Assembly (NCBI GenBank): GCA_009775225.1
Contig: VSPE01000008.1
Location: 1-64,000, forward strand
Direction of reading: 5' to 3'
DNA: 64,000 bases
DNA from: Muribaculaceae bacterium
GTDB lineage: Bacteria; Bacteroidota; Bacteroidia; Bacteroidales; Muribaculaceae
Positions 37,261 to 45,913 of this stretch are shown piece by piece. The position numbers were made by a program, and so were the translations under genes. Under the pieces are notes generated by a model that was not told the DNA's origin, searched no databases, and saw only the letters and a program-made list of their open reading frames with translations. How positions within the stretch are numbered: the first letter of the stretch is position 1; each line of letters opens with the position of its first letter.

Positions 37261-38640
37261 TTAAATTGTATTATGTTTGGTTTTTAAGTGTGGTATGGAG
37301 ATGTCGGCAAGAAGCATATCTGATGCTACGGTCGATAACGCTTGTTCGATTTTCTCGATTTTAGGGATTACGTTGGGGAAATTCTTGTCAAAGCCGTTGA
37401 TAAAATCTGAGTTGCCCAGTGTGTATAAGCGCGTGGTGAGAACTTCTATAGTGAATGAAGCCGGATTTACAGCGAGCTGATAGCCATACACTTCTTTTTC
37501 GTCGGGAAGGAGCACGCGGTTGGCAAGTCCTGTTTTTACCAGTATGTCGGTGATGTCGGTCACGAGGCGTGCTGGTATTTCGTATATGTTCATTATGTCG
37601 CGGGCTGTGGCCGGTCGTTCGCCGTCGAGAAAGCGGCGCGTTATGATTGCCGAAATGGCTATGGTCACGGTCCAGCGGTAGCGGCTTGAAATAGTGCTTA
37701 CCTCGCGGTCGAGGCTAAATGCGAATACGTTCTGCGAAGAATAGCATATTACCGCTCCGGCGAGGCAGATTACCCACACTAGCTGTATCCATATCAGAAG
37801 CAGTGGTATAAAGGCGAATGAGCCGTAAATGGCGTTGTAGCGTGTTACATACAGAGTTCCGGTCACGAACAACCATTGCAGCACGAGGAAGCCCGTGCCT
37901 GCAAGGGCGCCCGAAAGGAATGCGTTGCCGAACTTGACTTTGGTGTTCGGTATGAGCATATAGGCTGCGGTGAAGAAGAGAATTGTCATGAGTACCTGTG
38001 TGCCTTCGAGGATGAGGCTTATCACAGGAGTCATGAATTCGAAGTCGAATATTGCGCGCAGTGTTGAGCTGAGCATCAGAGATATGCCGCTCGCGCAGAG
38101 CATCAGAACGGGGAGTATTAGCAGCAATGCGGTGTAGTCGGTGGCTTTGCGCCAGATGCTTCGGCTGGTTTTTACGCCCCAGATAAGATTGAAGGAGTCT
38201 TCTACGTTGCTAAGCAGCGAGATTAAAGTCCAAAGTAGTACGGCAATGCCTACGCCGAGGAATACGCCCTCCGAAGTCTGGTTCAGGTAGCTCTCAACGA
38301 AATTCATCGCATAAGATATGGCTGTATGCTGAGCCGGGAAGAGTCTGAACAATTCGTCTTGTAGTACGCCCTGCATGCCGAAGCCGCGACCTATGGCAAG
38401 CAGAAGTGCGAGAGCCGGCACTATCGCGAGCATGGTTCGGAATGTCATGGCGCAGGCTTGAGTCTGAATGTCGCGGTTCAGAAAAGATTTTACGGAAAGA
38501 TTGGCCGTGCGCAGTGTGTTGAGCCACCACGTGCGCCTCGGGTCGCTCCAAAGGCCTGAGGAGAGAAAGTTCCACAGCTCTATGGTGCGGCCTGTGATAC
38601 GGGCAATTCTACTTTCGTTTTTAATGGTGGTCTTATCCAT
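37261..38640 (-). CDS. YihY/BrkB family inner-membrane protein
   Basis: A 459-residue polytopic protein. The BrkB domain (about residues 50-320) has about six helices and the family features QACAMTFRTMLAIVPALALL (about 61-80) and NAIYGSFAFIPLLLIWIQLVW (in parts, about 268-288). A cytosolic winged-helix-like C-terminal part (about 325-455) is typical of Bacteroidota members. The old RNase BN assignment for this family has been withdrawn and function remains open. Start is an ATG with an exact -7 box (38684-38691) 43 bases upstream. Confidence 0.85.
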   Translation of the reverse strand: MDKTTIKNESRIARITGRTIELWNFLSSGLWSDPRRTWWLNTLRTANLSVKSFLNRDIQTQACAMTFRTMLAIVPALALLLAIGRGFGMQGVLQDELFRLFPAQHTAISYAMNFVESYLNQTSEGVFLGVGIAVLLWTLISLLSNVEDSFNLIWGVKTSRSIWRKATDYTALLLILPVLMLCASGISLMLSSTLRAIFDFEFMTPVISLILEGTQVLMTILFFTAAYMLIPNTKVKFGNAFLSGALAGTGFLVLQWLFVTGTLYVTRYNAIYGSFAFIPLLLIWIQLVWVICLAGAVICYSSQNVFAFSLDREVSTISSRYRWTVTIAISAIITRRFLDGERPATARDIMNIYEIPARLVTDITDILVKTGLANRVLLPDEKEVYGYQLAVNPASFTIEVLTTRLYTLGNSDFINGFDKNFPNVIPKIEKIEQALSTVASDMLLADISIPHLKTKHNTI

Positions 38641-38683
38641 TTTTCAGGGGTTTCGGATGTTGAGCATCGTGTGATGTCGTCCG

Positions 38684-38691
38684 CAAAGTTA
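38684..38691 (-). promoter_or_regulatory. -7 box upstream of the YihY-ridA pair
   Basis: TAACTTTG on the - strand matches TAnnTTTG exactly, 43 bases before the gene. TTTG elements upstream are at a 14-base spacing, shorter than usual, so the -33 box is uncertain. Confidence 0.45.
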
Positions 38692-38743
38692 CAACAAAGT
38701 TGCTGCAAAAAGCGTTCGGAGTATGTAAAATCCTTTAAAAAAA

Positions 38744-38775
38744 ATTGAACAATCTATTTTTTCTGACTAATTTTG
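38744..38775 (+). promoter_or_regulatory. Promoter of the patatin gene
   Basis: ATTG (38744-38747), a 20-base spacer and TAATTTTG (38768-38775, exact) make a promoter whose RNA start would be near 38781. This rules out the TTG at 38745, which opens the longest frame but lies in the -33 box. Confidence 0.68.
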
Positions 38776-38792
38776 CAAAAGAATTGCGCAGC

Positions 38793-39641
38793 ATGGCACA
38801 TAACGAAATACACCAGGACTCGAAAGAAGTGAAGCAGGAGCGTAAGGGGCATCAATCCAAGCCATTTAAGCTTGGCGTGGCACTCAGCGGCGGTGGAGCG
38901 CGCGGATTTGCGCATGCCGGAGCTTTGATGGCTATTGAAGAAGCAGGCCTGCGCCCCGATGTTGTCGCCGGAGTCAGTGCCGGCGCGGTTATTGCGGTTC
39001 TGTATGCCGGTGGTGTCTCGCCGTTGCGAATGGCCGATATATTTGCCCGTACAGGTTTCTTCGATTTTGCGGAGCTGAGTATGGGTGAGGGCGGCTTTTT
39101 CAAGATAGAGAAGTTCAGGAATTTTATCATGCGCATCCTTGGCGACAAGTCGAGGCTCGAAGACCTGCGTATGCCCGTATATCTCGGTGCCACTGATATC
39201 GACAACGGTTGCCCTGTGGCGTTCGACAGCGGTGAGATAGGTTCGCGGATGATGGCTTCGTGTTCTATCCCGATAGTGTTCAAGCCTGTAAATATAGATG
39301 GTGTAAACTATGTCGACGGCGGTGTGCTCCGTAATCATCCGGCATGGATAATACGTGATAAATGTGAAACGCTGATAGGGGTGAATGTAAGTCCGCTGAT
39401 GCCCGTTAAAGACTATCGCACCATACTCGGTATGGCCATGCGCACCTACCGGCTCATGACTAAAGCTAACCAAAGCGCCGACATGGCCCTGTGCGATGTG
39501 TCGGTTGTCACCCCGGAGATTGCCGACTGCTCGGTGTTTAATCTCAAGAATATCAAACGAATTTTTATAAGCGGATATGTGCAGACGCGAAAGGCGCTAA
39601 TCGACGCCGGCTTGTGGCACCCCGACAAAAATAAACCATAA
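38793..39641 (+). CDS. Patatin-like phospholipase / RssA-type serine hydrolase
   Basis: A 282-residue serine esterase with the patatin catalytic dyad. The oxyanion motif GGGARGFAHAG is near residues 34-44, the nucleophile elbow GVSAG near 61-65 and the catalytic Asp in VDGGV near 175. A Lys/Glu-rich hydrophilic N-terminus (about 25 residues) precedes the domain. Length fits bacterial RssA/YchK-like proteins, which act on membrane lipids or acyl esters. The ATG at 38793 is chosen from the promoter position. The amylase gene follows after 3 bases. Confidence 0.9.
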   Translation: MAHNEIHQDSKEVKQERKGHQSKPFKLGVALSGGGARGFAHAGALMAIEEAGLRPDVVAGVSAGAVIAVLYAGGVSPLRMADIFARTGFFDFAELSMGEGGFFKIEKFRNFIMRILGDKSRLEDLRMPVYLGATDIDNGCPVAFDSGEIGSRMMASCSIPIVFKPVNIDGVNYVDGGVLRNHPAWIIRDKCETLIGVNVSPLMPVKDYRTILGMAMRTYRLMTKANQSADMALCDVSVVTPEIADCSVFNLKNIKRIFISGYVQTRKALIDAGLWHPDKNKP

Positions 39642-39644
39642 AAT

Positions 39645-41480
39645 ATGTCAGATACCAAACCAGTCATATATCAACTCCTGCCGCGTCTGTTCGCGAATTA
39701 TTGTGATACGCCGGTTGTCGGCGGTACACTGCAGCAGAACGGCTCAGGTAAGCTCAACGATATCACAGCGCCGGTGCTCGACAGCATACGGGCTCTTGGT
39801 GCCACATATGTGTGGTATACGGGCGTGATAGAGCACTCGCACGACGCCGATTACACTGCCTATGGCATCCCGCGTCACAATCCGCATGTGATAAAAGGCC
39901 ATGCGGGCAGTCCCTATGCTATCAGCGACTATTACGACATTGACCCCGACCTTGCTGTAGATGTGCCGCACCGTATGGAGGAATTCGAGGCGCTGGTAGA
40001 GCGTACGCATACCGCCGGCATGAAGGTGATAATAGATTTTGTGCCAAACCACGTAGCGCGCCAGTATCACTCGGATGCGCGACCCGCAGGAATTGAGGAT
40101 TTCGGGTGCGGAGATAATCATGAGATGTTCTTTGCTCCGTATAACAATTTCTACTATATCACGCGTCAGCAGTTTGCTCCGCATATCGACCTCGGACAGG
40201 GCGACGATGCATATGTGGAGTTCCCTGCGAAGGCATCGGGTAACGATTGCTTTCATGCCTTCCCTGGTGTCAACGACTGGTATGACACAGTAAAGCTCAA
40301 CTACGGAGTTGACTTCGGCGACGGTTCGCAGCATTTCGACCCCATTCCCGATACGTGGCTGAAGATGCTCCACATATTGCGCTATTGGGCCTCTAAAGGA
40401 GTCGACGGCTTCCGCTGCGACATGGTGCACATGGTGCCGCTTGAGTTCTGGCACTGGGCTATTCCGCAGGTAAAGCAACATTATCCGCGTATTGTGTTCA
40501 TCGCCGAAATCTACGAGGTGGGGCTGTATCGCCCCTTTATAGAGTACGGCGGCTTCGACTATCTGTACGACAAGGTGAACCTCTACGACACTCTGCGCGC
40601 TATCGAGACGCAGAACCACTCTGCCGCACGCCTTACAGGATGCTGGCAGACCGTGGAAGGTATAGGAGACAAGATGCTCAACTTCCTCGAAAATCATGAC
40701 GAACAGCGTTTTGCATCGCCATTTTATGCCGGTGATGCCTCGCGTGTCGTGCCTTCGCTGGTGGTGAGCACTATGATGTCGACAGGCCCCATGATGATTT
40801 ACTTCGGCCAGGAACTCGGTGAGCCGGGTGCCGATGCCGAAGGCTATAGCGGCTATGATGGGCGTACTACAATCTTCGACTACTGGAGTGTGGCTTCGGT
40901 GCGCCGCTGGCTCAATCGAGGTAAGTGCAACGGCCCGCTCACGGCTGCCGAAAAAACATTGCGCGAGCGGTATGCGCGGGTTCTCAAGCTTGCCAACGAT
41001 GAAGAGGCTGTGTGCAAAGGTTCCTTCTTCGACCTTATGTATGTCAACCTTGAGACTGCCGGCCTCAACCCACATCGCCATTACGCGTTCCTGCGCCACT
41101 ATGCCGATACAACGCTCATGATAGTAGTGAACTTCGGCGACAGCAACGATGCTGTGAGCGTCAACATTCCGCGCCATGCGTTCTCTTGCCTTGACCTCCC
41201 CGAGGGTATCGACCGTGGAGCCGAAGAGCTGCTTTCCGGTGCCTCCGAGCCAAAAGTTGTGGCATCGTCGGAACCGTTCACCTGTACGGTACCCGCCCAC
41301 GGTGCTGTGATATGGAAGCTGTCGGCATCGCGTATCGAGCCGTTGCGTCCGCTTGCCCCTCTTGCCGTAAGGGCTGAGGAGTCCGATGCCGCACCTGAAA
41401 AGGCTCCTGCAAAAAAGAAGGCGACAAAGACCGCAACAAAGAAAACGACATCAACCCGAAAGAAAACCCAATCCAAATAA
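39645..41480 (+). CDS. GH13 alpha-amylase family protein
   Basis: A 611-residue glycoside hydrolase with an (alpha/beta)8 GH13 domain. The catalytic nucleophile is in GVDGFRCDMVHMV (about residues 251-263), the acid/base in VFIAEIYEVG (about 285-294) and the third Asp in FLENHDEQRF (about 347-356). DFVPNHVARQYHS (about 130-142) is conserved region I. There is no signal peptide, so it is cytosolic and may trim glycogen or maltodextrin. A beta-sandwich domain follows, then a low-complexity Lys/Ala/Thr tail (about 575-611), an unusual ending for this family. Confidence 0.9.
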   Translation: MSDTKPVIYQLLPRLFANYCDTPVVGGTLQQNGSGKLNDITAPVLDSIRALGATYVWYTGVIEHSHDADYTAYGIPRHNPHVIKGHAGSPYAISDYYDIDPDLAVDVPHRMEEFEALVERTHTAGMKVIIDFVPNHVARQYHSDARPAGIEDFGCGDNHEMFFAPYNNFYYITRQQFAPHIDLGQGDDAYVEFPAKASGNDCFHAFPGVNDWYDTVKLNYGVDFGDGSQHFDPIPDTWLKMLHILRYWASKGVDGFRCDMVHMVPLEFWHWAIPQVKQHYPRIVFIAEIYEVGLYRPFIEYGGFDYLYDKVNLYDTLRAIETQNHSAARLTGCWQTVEGIGDKMLNFLENHDEQRFASPFYAGDASRVVPSLVVSTMMSTGPMMIYFGQELGEPGADAEGYSGYDGRTTIFDYWSVASVRRWLNRGKCNGPLTAAEKTLRERYARVLKLANDEEAVCKGSFFDLMYVNLETAGLNPHRHYAFLRHYADTTLMIVVNFGDSNDAVSVNIPRHAFSCLDLPEGIDRGAEELLSGASEPKVVASSEPFTCTVPAHGAVIWKLSASRIEPLRPLAPLAVRAEESDAAPEKAPAKKKATKTATKKTTSTRKKTQSK

Positions 41481-41495
41481 CTTCATATTATCCCA

Positions 41496-42440
41496 ATGGA
41501 TTCATATCTTCCCCCTTTTAAGGTTTTTTCCGGCACCAAATCCCGGTATATGGCCGAAGAAATCTGCAAAGAACTCGGAGTCGAACTCGGCTCGATGAAA
41601 ATCGAACATTTCGCCGACGGTGAATTCGAAGTAAGTTTCGAAGAATCTGTTCGCGGTTGTGAGGTGTACCTCGTACAGAGTACCTTCCCGAACTGCGACA
41701 ATCTTATGGAACTGCTTCTTATGATTGACGCGGCCAAGCGCGCCTCGGCAAAATCGGTTATCGCCGTGATACCTTACTTCGGCTGGGCCCGTCAGGACCG
41801 CAAGGATAAGCCGCGTGTGTCTATCGCCGCCAAGCTTGTTTCCGATATGCTCGTCACAGCCGGCGTAGACCGTGTAATTACCATGGACTTGCACGCAGAC
41901 CAAATCCAAGGGTTTTTCAATGTGCCTGTAGACCACCTCTATGCTTCGTCGGTGTTCATCCCATACATCCAGAGCCTCAAGCTCTCCGACATGGTGATAG
42001 CAACTCCCGACGTGGGCGGTGCAAAGCGAGCCAACAGCTATGCCAAGTATCTTGATGTGCCTCTGGTGCTTTGCCATAAACAGCGTGCCAAGGCAAACGT
42101 TGTAGCCAAAATGACTGTAATCGGCGATGTGGAGGGCAAGAATGTAATTCTTGTCGACGATATGGTGGATACCGCAGGTACTATCACCAAGGCCGCCAAC
42201 CTTATGAAAGAGGCAGGCGCGAAATCTGTGCGTGCACTTTGCTCGCATGCTATTATGAGTGACCCCGCAACCGAGCGTGTGGAAGAATGTGCTCTTGAAG
42301 AAATGATTTTCACAAACTCTATTCCTTATAAGAAGGAATGTAGCAAGTGCACCATCATTTCTGTAGCCCGTCTGTTTGCCGACACTATCCGTCGTGTTCA
42401 CTCGTACCAGTCGATATCGTCGCAGTACCTTATTAAATAA
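41496..42440 (+). CDS. prs: Ribose-phosphate pyrophosphokinase
   Basis: Makes PRPP from ribose-5-phosphate and ATP for nucleotide, His and Trp synthesis. The 314-residue enzyme has FSGTKSRYMAEEI (about residues 11-23), the ATP-flexible region PYFGWARQDRK (about 90-100), the metal/ribose-5-phosphate motif TMDLHADQIQGFF (about 129-141) and the PRPP-binding loop VILVDDMVDTAGT (about 215-227). It begins 15 bases after the amylase gene and ends at a strong terminator. Confidence 0.97.
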   Translation: MDSYLPPFKVFSGTKSRYMAEEICKELGVELGSMKIEHFADGEFEVSFEESVRGCEVYLVQSTFPNCDNLMELLLMIDAAKRASAKSVIAVIPYFGWARQDRKDKPRVSIAAKLVSDMLVTAGVDRVITMDLHADQIQGFFNVPVDHLYASSVFIPYIQSLKLSDMVIATPDVGGAKRANSYAKYLDVPLVLCHKQRAKANVVAKMTVIGDVEGKNVILVDDMVDTAGTITKAANLMKEAGAKSVRALCSHAIMSDPATERVEECALEEMIFTNSIPYKKECSKCTIISVARLFADTIRRVHSYQSISSQYLIK

Positions 42441-42456
42441 ATAGAGCAAACCTATC

Positions 42457-42508
42457 GCGCAGACCCTTATTCCCGCCTGTCCCGGGACGGGTCTGCGCAA
42501 TTTTTTTC
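42457..42508 (+). terminator. Intrinsic terminator after prs
   Basis: GCGCAGACCC (42457-42466) pairs with GGGTCTGCGC (42489-42498), followed by AATTTTTTT. It is 17 bases after the prs stop and 7 bases before the next gene. Confidence 0.92.
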
Positions 42509-42514
42509 ACAATC

Positions 42515-43474
42515 ATGTATACAGTATGTCTTGACGCATATACGGTGTTTCCTGCCGGTCACAACCGTTGGGCGGCCTTTTCCGATATTACGGATATCGA
42601 AGTGTATGACCGCACTTCCCCTGAACAGATAGTGGAAAGGGCCTGCAATGCCGACGCTATTCTCACAAATAAGGTAGTGATAGATGAGCGTGTGATGTCA
42701 GACTTGCCGAAACTTCGCTACATAGGTGTGCTTGCCACAGGATATAACGTTGTGGATGTAGATGCTGCGCGGCGTCGCGGCATTTGTGTCACAAATATAC
42801 CGTCCTATAGTACTATGTCGGTGGCGCAGCAGGTATTTGCCCTTCTGCTTGCCGCTGTTAACAGTGCCGAGACTTATGCTTCCCGAAACAGGGAAGGGGA
42901 GTGGAGTGCTTGTGCCGACTTCTCATACCGTATAGGCGAATGGCACGAACTGGCCGGACATACCTTCGGGATTGTCGGTTTTGGAAACATCGGAAAGGCT
43001 GTAGCGCGTATTGCCGAGGCTTTTGGGATGAAAGTGGCGCTGTATACGTCGAAAAAGCAGGAAGAACTGCCTCCGGGCTATGTTAAGATGGAGCTTGACG
43101 AGCTATTTGCGCAGTCCGACGTGTTGAGCCTGCATTGCCCGCTGACTCCCGAAACACACAATCTGGTCGACAGCCGCCGTCTGGCTCTGATGAAGCCGTC
43201 GGCAATAGTAATCAATACATCGCGTGGCCCTGTCGTCGATGAGCATGCCCTGGCCGCCGCGCTCAACTGCAGAACTATAGCGGCAGCCGGTCTGGACGTG
43301 CTGTCACGAGAGCCGGCCGATGCGGAAAATCCGCTGCTCACAGCACGCAACTGCTACATAACGCCACATATCGCGTGGGCGTCGGCGGAAGCCCGCGAGC
43401 GTCTTTTTAGCCTTGCCCTCTCGAACCTCAGGGCTTTTGCCGTAGGAAAGCCGGAAAATGTAGTGGGCGCATAG
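42515..43474 (+). CDS. D-isomer-specific 2-hydroxyacid dehydrogenase
   Basis: NAD(P)-dependent dehydrogenase of 319 residues. The Rossmann motif GIVGFGNIGKAVARI is near residues 151-165. The catalytic Arg lies in NTSRGP (about 232-237), the Glu in LSREPAD (about 262-268) and the His in TPHIAWAS (about 285-292). Similarity of the whole chain is to glycerate/hydroxypyruvate-type enzymes, but the substrate cannot be fixed from sequence. It follows the prs terminator closely and has no clear promoter of its own. Confidence 0.9.
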   Translation: MYTVCLDAYTVFPAGHNRWAAFSDITDIEVYDRTSPEQIVERACNADAILTNKVVIDERVMSDLPKLRYIGVLATGYNVVDVDAARRRGICVTNIPSYSTMSVAQQVFALLLAAVNSAETYASRNREGEWSACADFSYRIGEWHELAGHTFGIVGFGNIGKAVARIAEAFGMKVALYTSKKQEELPPGYVKMELDELFAQSDVLSLHCPLTPETHNLVDSRRLALMKPSAIVINTSRGPVVDEHALAAALNCRTIAAAGLDVLSREPADAENPLLTARNCYITPHIAWASAEARERLFSLALSNLRAFAVGKPENVVGA

Positions 43475-43550
43475 GCGTTTTTTGCAATAATTTTAAAGAG
43501 CCACTAATTAGTGTTTTAACTGCATAAGGGTGTGATTGCGCCAAAAAATA

Positions 43551-43582
43551 TTTGTGGAGTTGGCGAAAAAATCGTACCTTTG
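43551..43582 (+). promoter_or_regulatory. Promoter of the HU/SPOR-nitroreductase-Maf operon
   Basis: TTTG at 43551-43554, a 20-base spacer and TACCTTTG at 43575-43582 match the consensus exactly. The predicted RNA start (about 43587-43588) is within a few bases of the ATG at 43590, so the mRNA would be leaderless or nearly so. Confidence 0.82.
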
Positions 43583-43589
43583 TAAAGCT

Positions 43590-44573
43590 ATGAGCATACT
43601 GAGCCTGCATATATCGCACTTATTGTGGCACGACGGACAAACGTCTGTGCCTGGTATTGGTGTGTTTCGGCTTGTCCGTTCGTGTGCGGCAGTCGGTGAT
43701 ACTGTATTGTCGGCACCGTCCACGCGTGTGGTATTCGAGCCTCTTGCCGATGCAGAGGCCGATGCTCTTGTTGCTTCGGTATGCCGTCGCGAAGGATTGG
43801 ATGAGAGTGCAGGCCGCCGCTTTGTGGAGGCCGAATGTGCGTCGCTTGCGGCATCGCTTGAAGCCGGTTTCAGCCTTGACCTTCCGCGTATTGGTACACT
43901 TACCGCCGATGCCATTACCGGTGAACTCTGCTTTTCTGTTGCAGGGGCTGCTTCCGTACTTCCGTCGCTTCCCGCACTTTCCATAGCTCCGCTTGCGGTA
44001 CCCGAGCCTCCGTCCGGAAAGCAGATTGAAGAGGCCGCAGGTGCTCTTGCGCGTCGCCGCGACGAGTTCGAGCGTCTCCTTCGTCGCACTGCATCGAGTG
44101 CCGCTGCAATTGCAATGTTTGCGCTTGTGGCTTTTGTCGTGTCGCAGCTCCCCTCGCGCAACAGTGTGCGTCAGCAGGCCTCAATGGCCATGCAGCCGTT
44201 CGAGGAAGTGCAGAGCTGCGAAGAGCCAGTGGCATCCGCCGCCAATGTCGAGCCTGCGCTCGTACTTATTTTGAACACACCTGCCGATGCCAGCGCCCCG
44301 GCCAAGCAGCGCTACAAGAAAGCTGTGCCGCCCGACGCTGTGGAAGTCATTGGGCGATACTGCCTTGTGGTAGCTTCTCTTGCATCGGAACAGGAAGCCA
44401 TGTCATATATCAGGACACATAGTACAACCGGGATGCCGCTGCGCCTCCTTGCCGAGGACGGACGTTGGCGTGTATTCGCTCTGTCGGGAGATTCTTTCGA
44501 CGAGGTAAACGCCATTGCGCGCAATCTTGATGTGTACTCTCTATATCCGTCGGCGTGGATTTGTCGCCGATAA
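43590..44573 (+). CDS. HU-CCDC81-like and SPOR domain protein
   Basis: A 327-residue bitopic membrane protein. The N-terminus (MSILSLHISHLLWHD ... VPGIGVFRL) is an HU/CCDC81-type DNA-binding-like fold (residues 1-115). A single membrane helix (AAAIAMFALVAFVVSQLP, about 170-187) follows, then a periplasmic linker and a C-terminal SPOR domain (about 250-325, RYCLVVASLASEQEA) expected to bind septal peptidoglycan. A longer frame starts at 43536, but the promoter and domain boundary fix the start at 43590. The layout suggests linking chromosome or cytosolic partners to the division site, which is inference. Confidence 0.87.
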   Translation: MSILSLHISHLLWHDGQTSVPGIGVFRLVRSCAAVGDTVLSAPSTRVVFEPLADAEADALVASVCRREGLDESAGRRFVEAECASLAASLEAGFSLDLPRIGTLTADAITGELCFSVAGAASVLPSLPALSIAPLAVPEPPSGKQIEEAAGALARRRDEFERLLRRTASSAAAIAMFALVAFVVSQLPSRNSVRQQASMAMQPFEEVQSCEEPVASAANVEPALVLILNTPADASAPAKQRYKKAVPPDAVEVIGRYCLVVASLASEQEAMSYIRTHSTTGMPLRLLAEDGRWRVFALSGDSFDEVNAIARNLDVYSLYPSAWICRR

Positions 44574-44597
44574 TTTTCTCCCTCTCAACATAACATC

Positions 44598-45137
44598 ATG
44601 GAAAATTTTCATCAGATGCTGCTTGAGCGCCACAGCATCAGGCGCTATACCGACCGTCCGATAGACGGCGAAGATGTAAAGACAATTCTTGAGGCCGCTC
44701 TGCTGGCTCCTACCTCCAAAAATGCTCGCTCATGGCAGTTTGTGGTTGTCGAAGACCCTGAGACTCTCAACATCCTGTCGCAGTGCAAGCCGTCCTATGC
44801 CACTTCTATAAAAGATTCTCGCTTTTCGGTGATTGTGACTTCCGACCCCGAAAAGAGCGAAGCGTATATCGAAGACGCTACTGTTGCTGCAATGTTCATG
44901 CATCTCCAGGCTGCGGCTCTCGGTATCGGTTCGTGCTGGGTACAGGTACGCGGACGAGAGACCGCCGACGGCGAGCCGTCGGAAAACCTCGTGCGCGATA
45001 CTCTCGGCATACCCAACCACATGGTGGTGGAGTGCATTATGACCTTCGGATATTCGGCCGAGACTCGCAAACCCGTCGACCCGGCCAAGCTTCAATGGGA
45101 AAAGATGCACATCGGCACGTGGCGTCATGAGCTTTGA
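44598..45137 (+). CDS. Nitroreductase family oxidoreductase
   Basis: FMN-dependent NAD(P)H oxidoreductase of 179 residues. It begins LLERHSIRRYTDRPID (about residues 9-24), the family's flavin-phosphate-binding segment, followed by LLAPTSKNARSWQFVVV (about 35-51). The central part IGSCWVQVRGR (about 110-120) and C-terminal GYSAETRKP (about 150-158) also fit. It lacks extra domains and the physiological acceptor is unknown. It is 24 bases after the SPOR gene and overlaps the next gene by 11 bases. Confidence 0.9.
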   Translation: MENFHQMLLERHSIRRYTDRPIDGEDVKTILEAALLAPTSKNARSWQFVVVEDPETLNILSQCKPSYATSIKDSRFSVIVTSDPEKSEAYIEDATVAAMFMHLQAAALGIGSCWVQVRGRETADGEPSENLVRDTLGIPNHMVVECIMTFGYSAETRKPVDPAKLQWEKMHIGTWRHEL

Positions 45138-45906
45138 CGTATGCGGCGGCATAGCGCTCGTAGGCACGGGCAATGTAGCCTCGCATCTGGCGCATGCGCT
45201 TGCGCCGCAAATCAAGTGGGTGTTCAGCCGCAGTTTCGACCATGCACGAGGCCTTGCCGATGACATCGGCGCCGAGCCTTATTCCGATTTCGGTATGCTT
45301 GCCCGCATACGCCCCGGTGTGGTGCTTGTAAGTATTGCCGACCGCGCTCTTGCCGATGTGGTGGCTGTCATTGGAAATCTTGACTGTGAGCCTCTTGTGC
45401 TTCACACATCCGGCACGATGCCTAAAGAGGTACTTGAGCCGCTAAGTCCGCGCACCGGTATATTGTATCCATTGCAGACTTTTTCCAAGGGCGTGGATGT
45501 AGATATGAGCCGCGTGCCGTTCTTCAATGAAGCCGCCCGCGAAGACGACCTTACACTTATAGATGCCATTGCGGCATCCATATCGACATCTGTGCACCAT
45601 GCCGACGCCACACATCGGCAGGCACTGCACGTGGCCGGAGTCTTCACATCCAATTTCACCAATGTGTTGCTTGAATGTGTCGACTCAATTCTTGGCGAGG
45701 CAGGTTATTCGCTCGGCGTTGTAAGGCCGCTGCTTGAAGCAACAGTCAATAAGGCTTACGAAGTCGGGCCGCATGCGGCACAGACCGGCCCGGCCCGTCG
45801 TGGCGATAGTGCCGTGATTGAGAAACATGTGGCTTGGCTGCCCGACAGATACAAAAATGTGTATCGCGTGCTTTCCGACCTGATAATTAAGAATCATAAT
45901 TTATAA
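45127..45906 (+). CDS. Rossmann-like and DUF2520 domain protein
   Basis: A 259-residue oxidoreductase-like protein. The N-terminal Rossmann fold has the dinucleotide motif ALVGTGNVASHLA (about residues 10-22). The C-terminal all-helical DUF2520 domain (about 125-255) includes FNEAAREDD and HVAGVFTSNFTN (about 168-179). The architecture resembles 6-phosphogluconate or pyrroline-5-carboxylate reductase relatives, but no substrate is established. It is followed after 7 bases by the KdsC-like gene, an arrangement widely conserved in Bacteroidales. Confidence 0.88.
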   Translation: MSFDVCGGIALVGTGNVASHLAHALAPQIKWVFSRSFDHARGLADDIGAEPYSDFGMLARIRPGVVLVSIADRALADVVAVIGNLDCEPLVLHTSGTMPKEVLEPLSPRTGILYPLQTFSKGVDVDMSRVPFFNEAAREDDLTLIDAIAASISTSVHHADATHRQALHVAGVFTSNFTNVLLECVDSILGEAGYSLGVVRPLLEATVNKAYEVGPHAAQTGPARRGDSAVIEKHVAWLPDRYKNVYRVLSDLIIKNHNL

Positions 45907-45913
45907 GCGCAAT

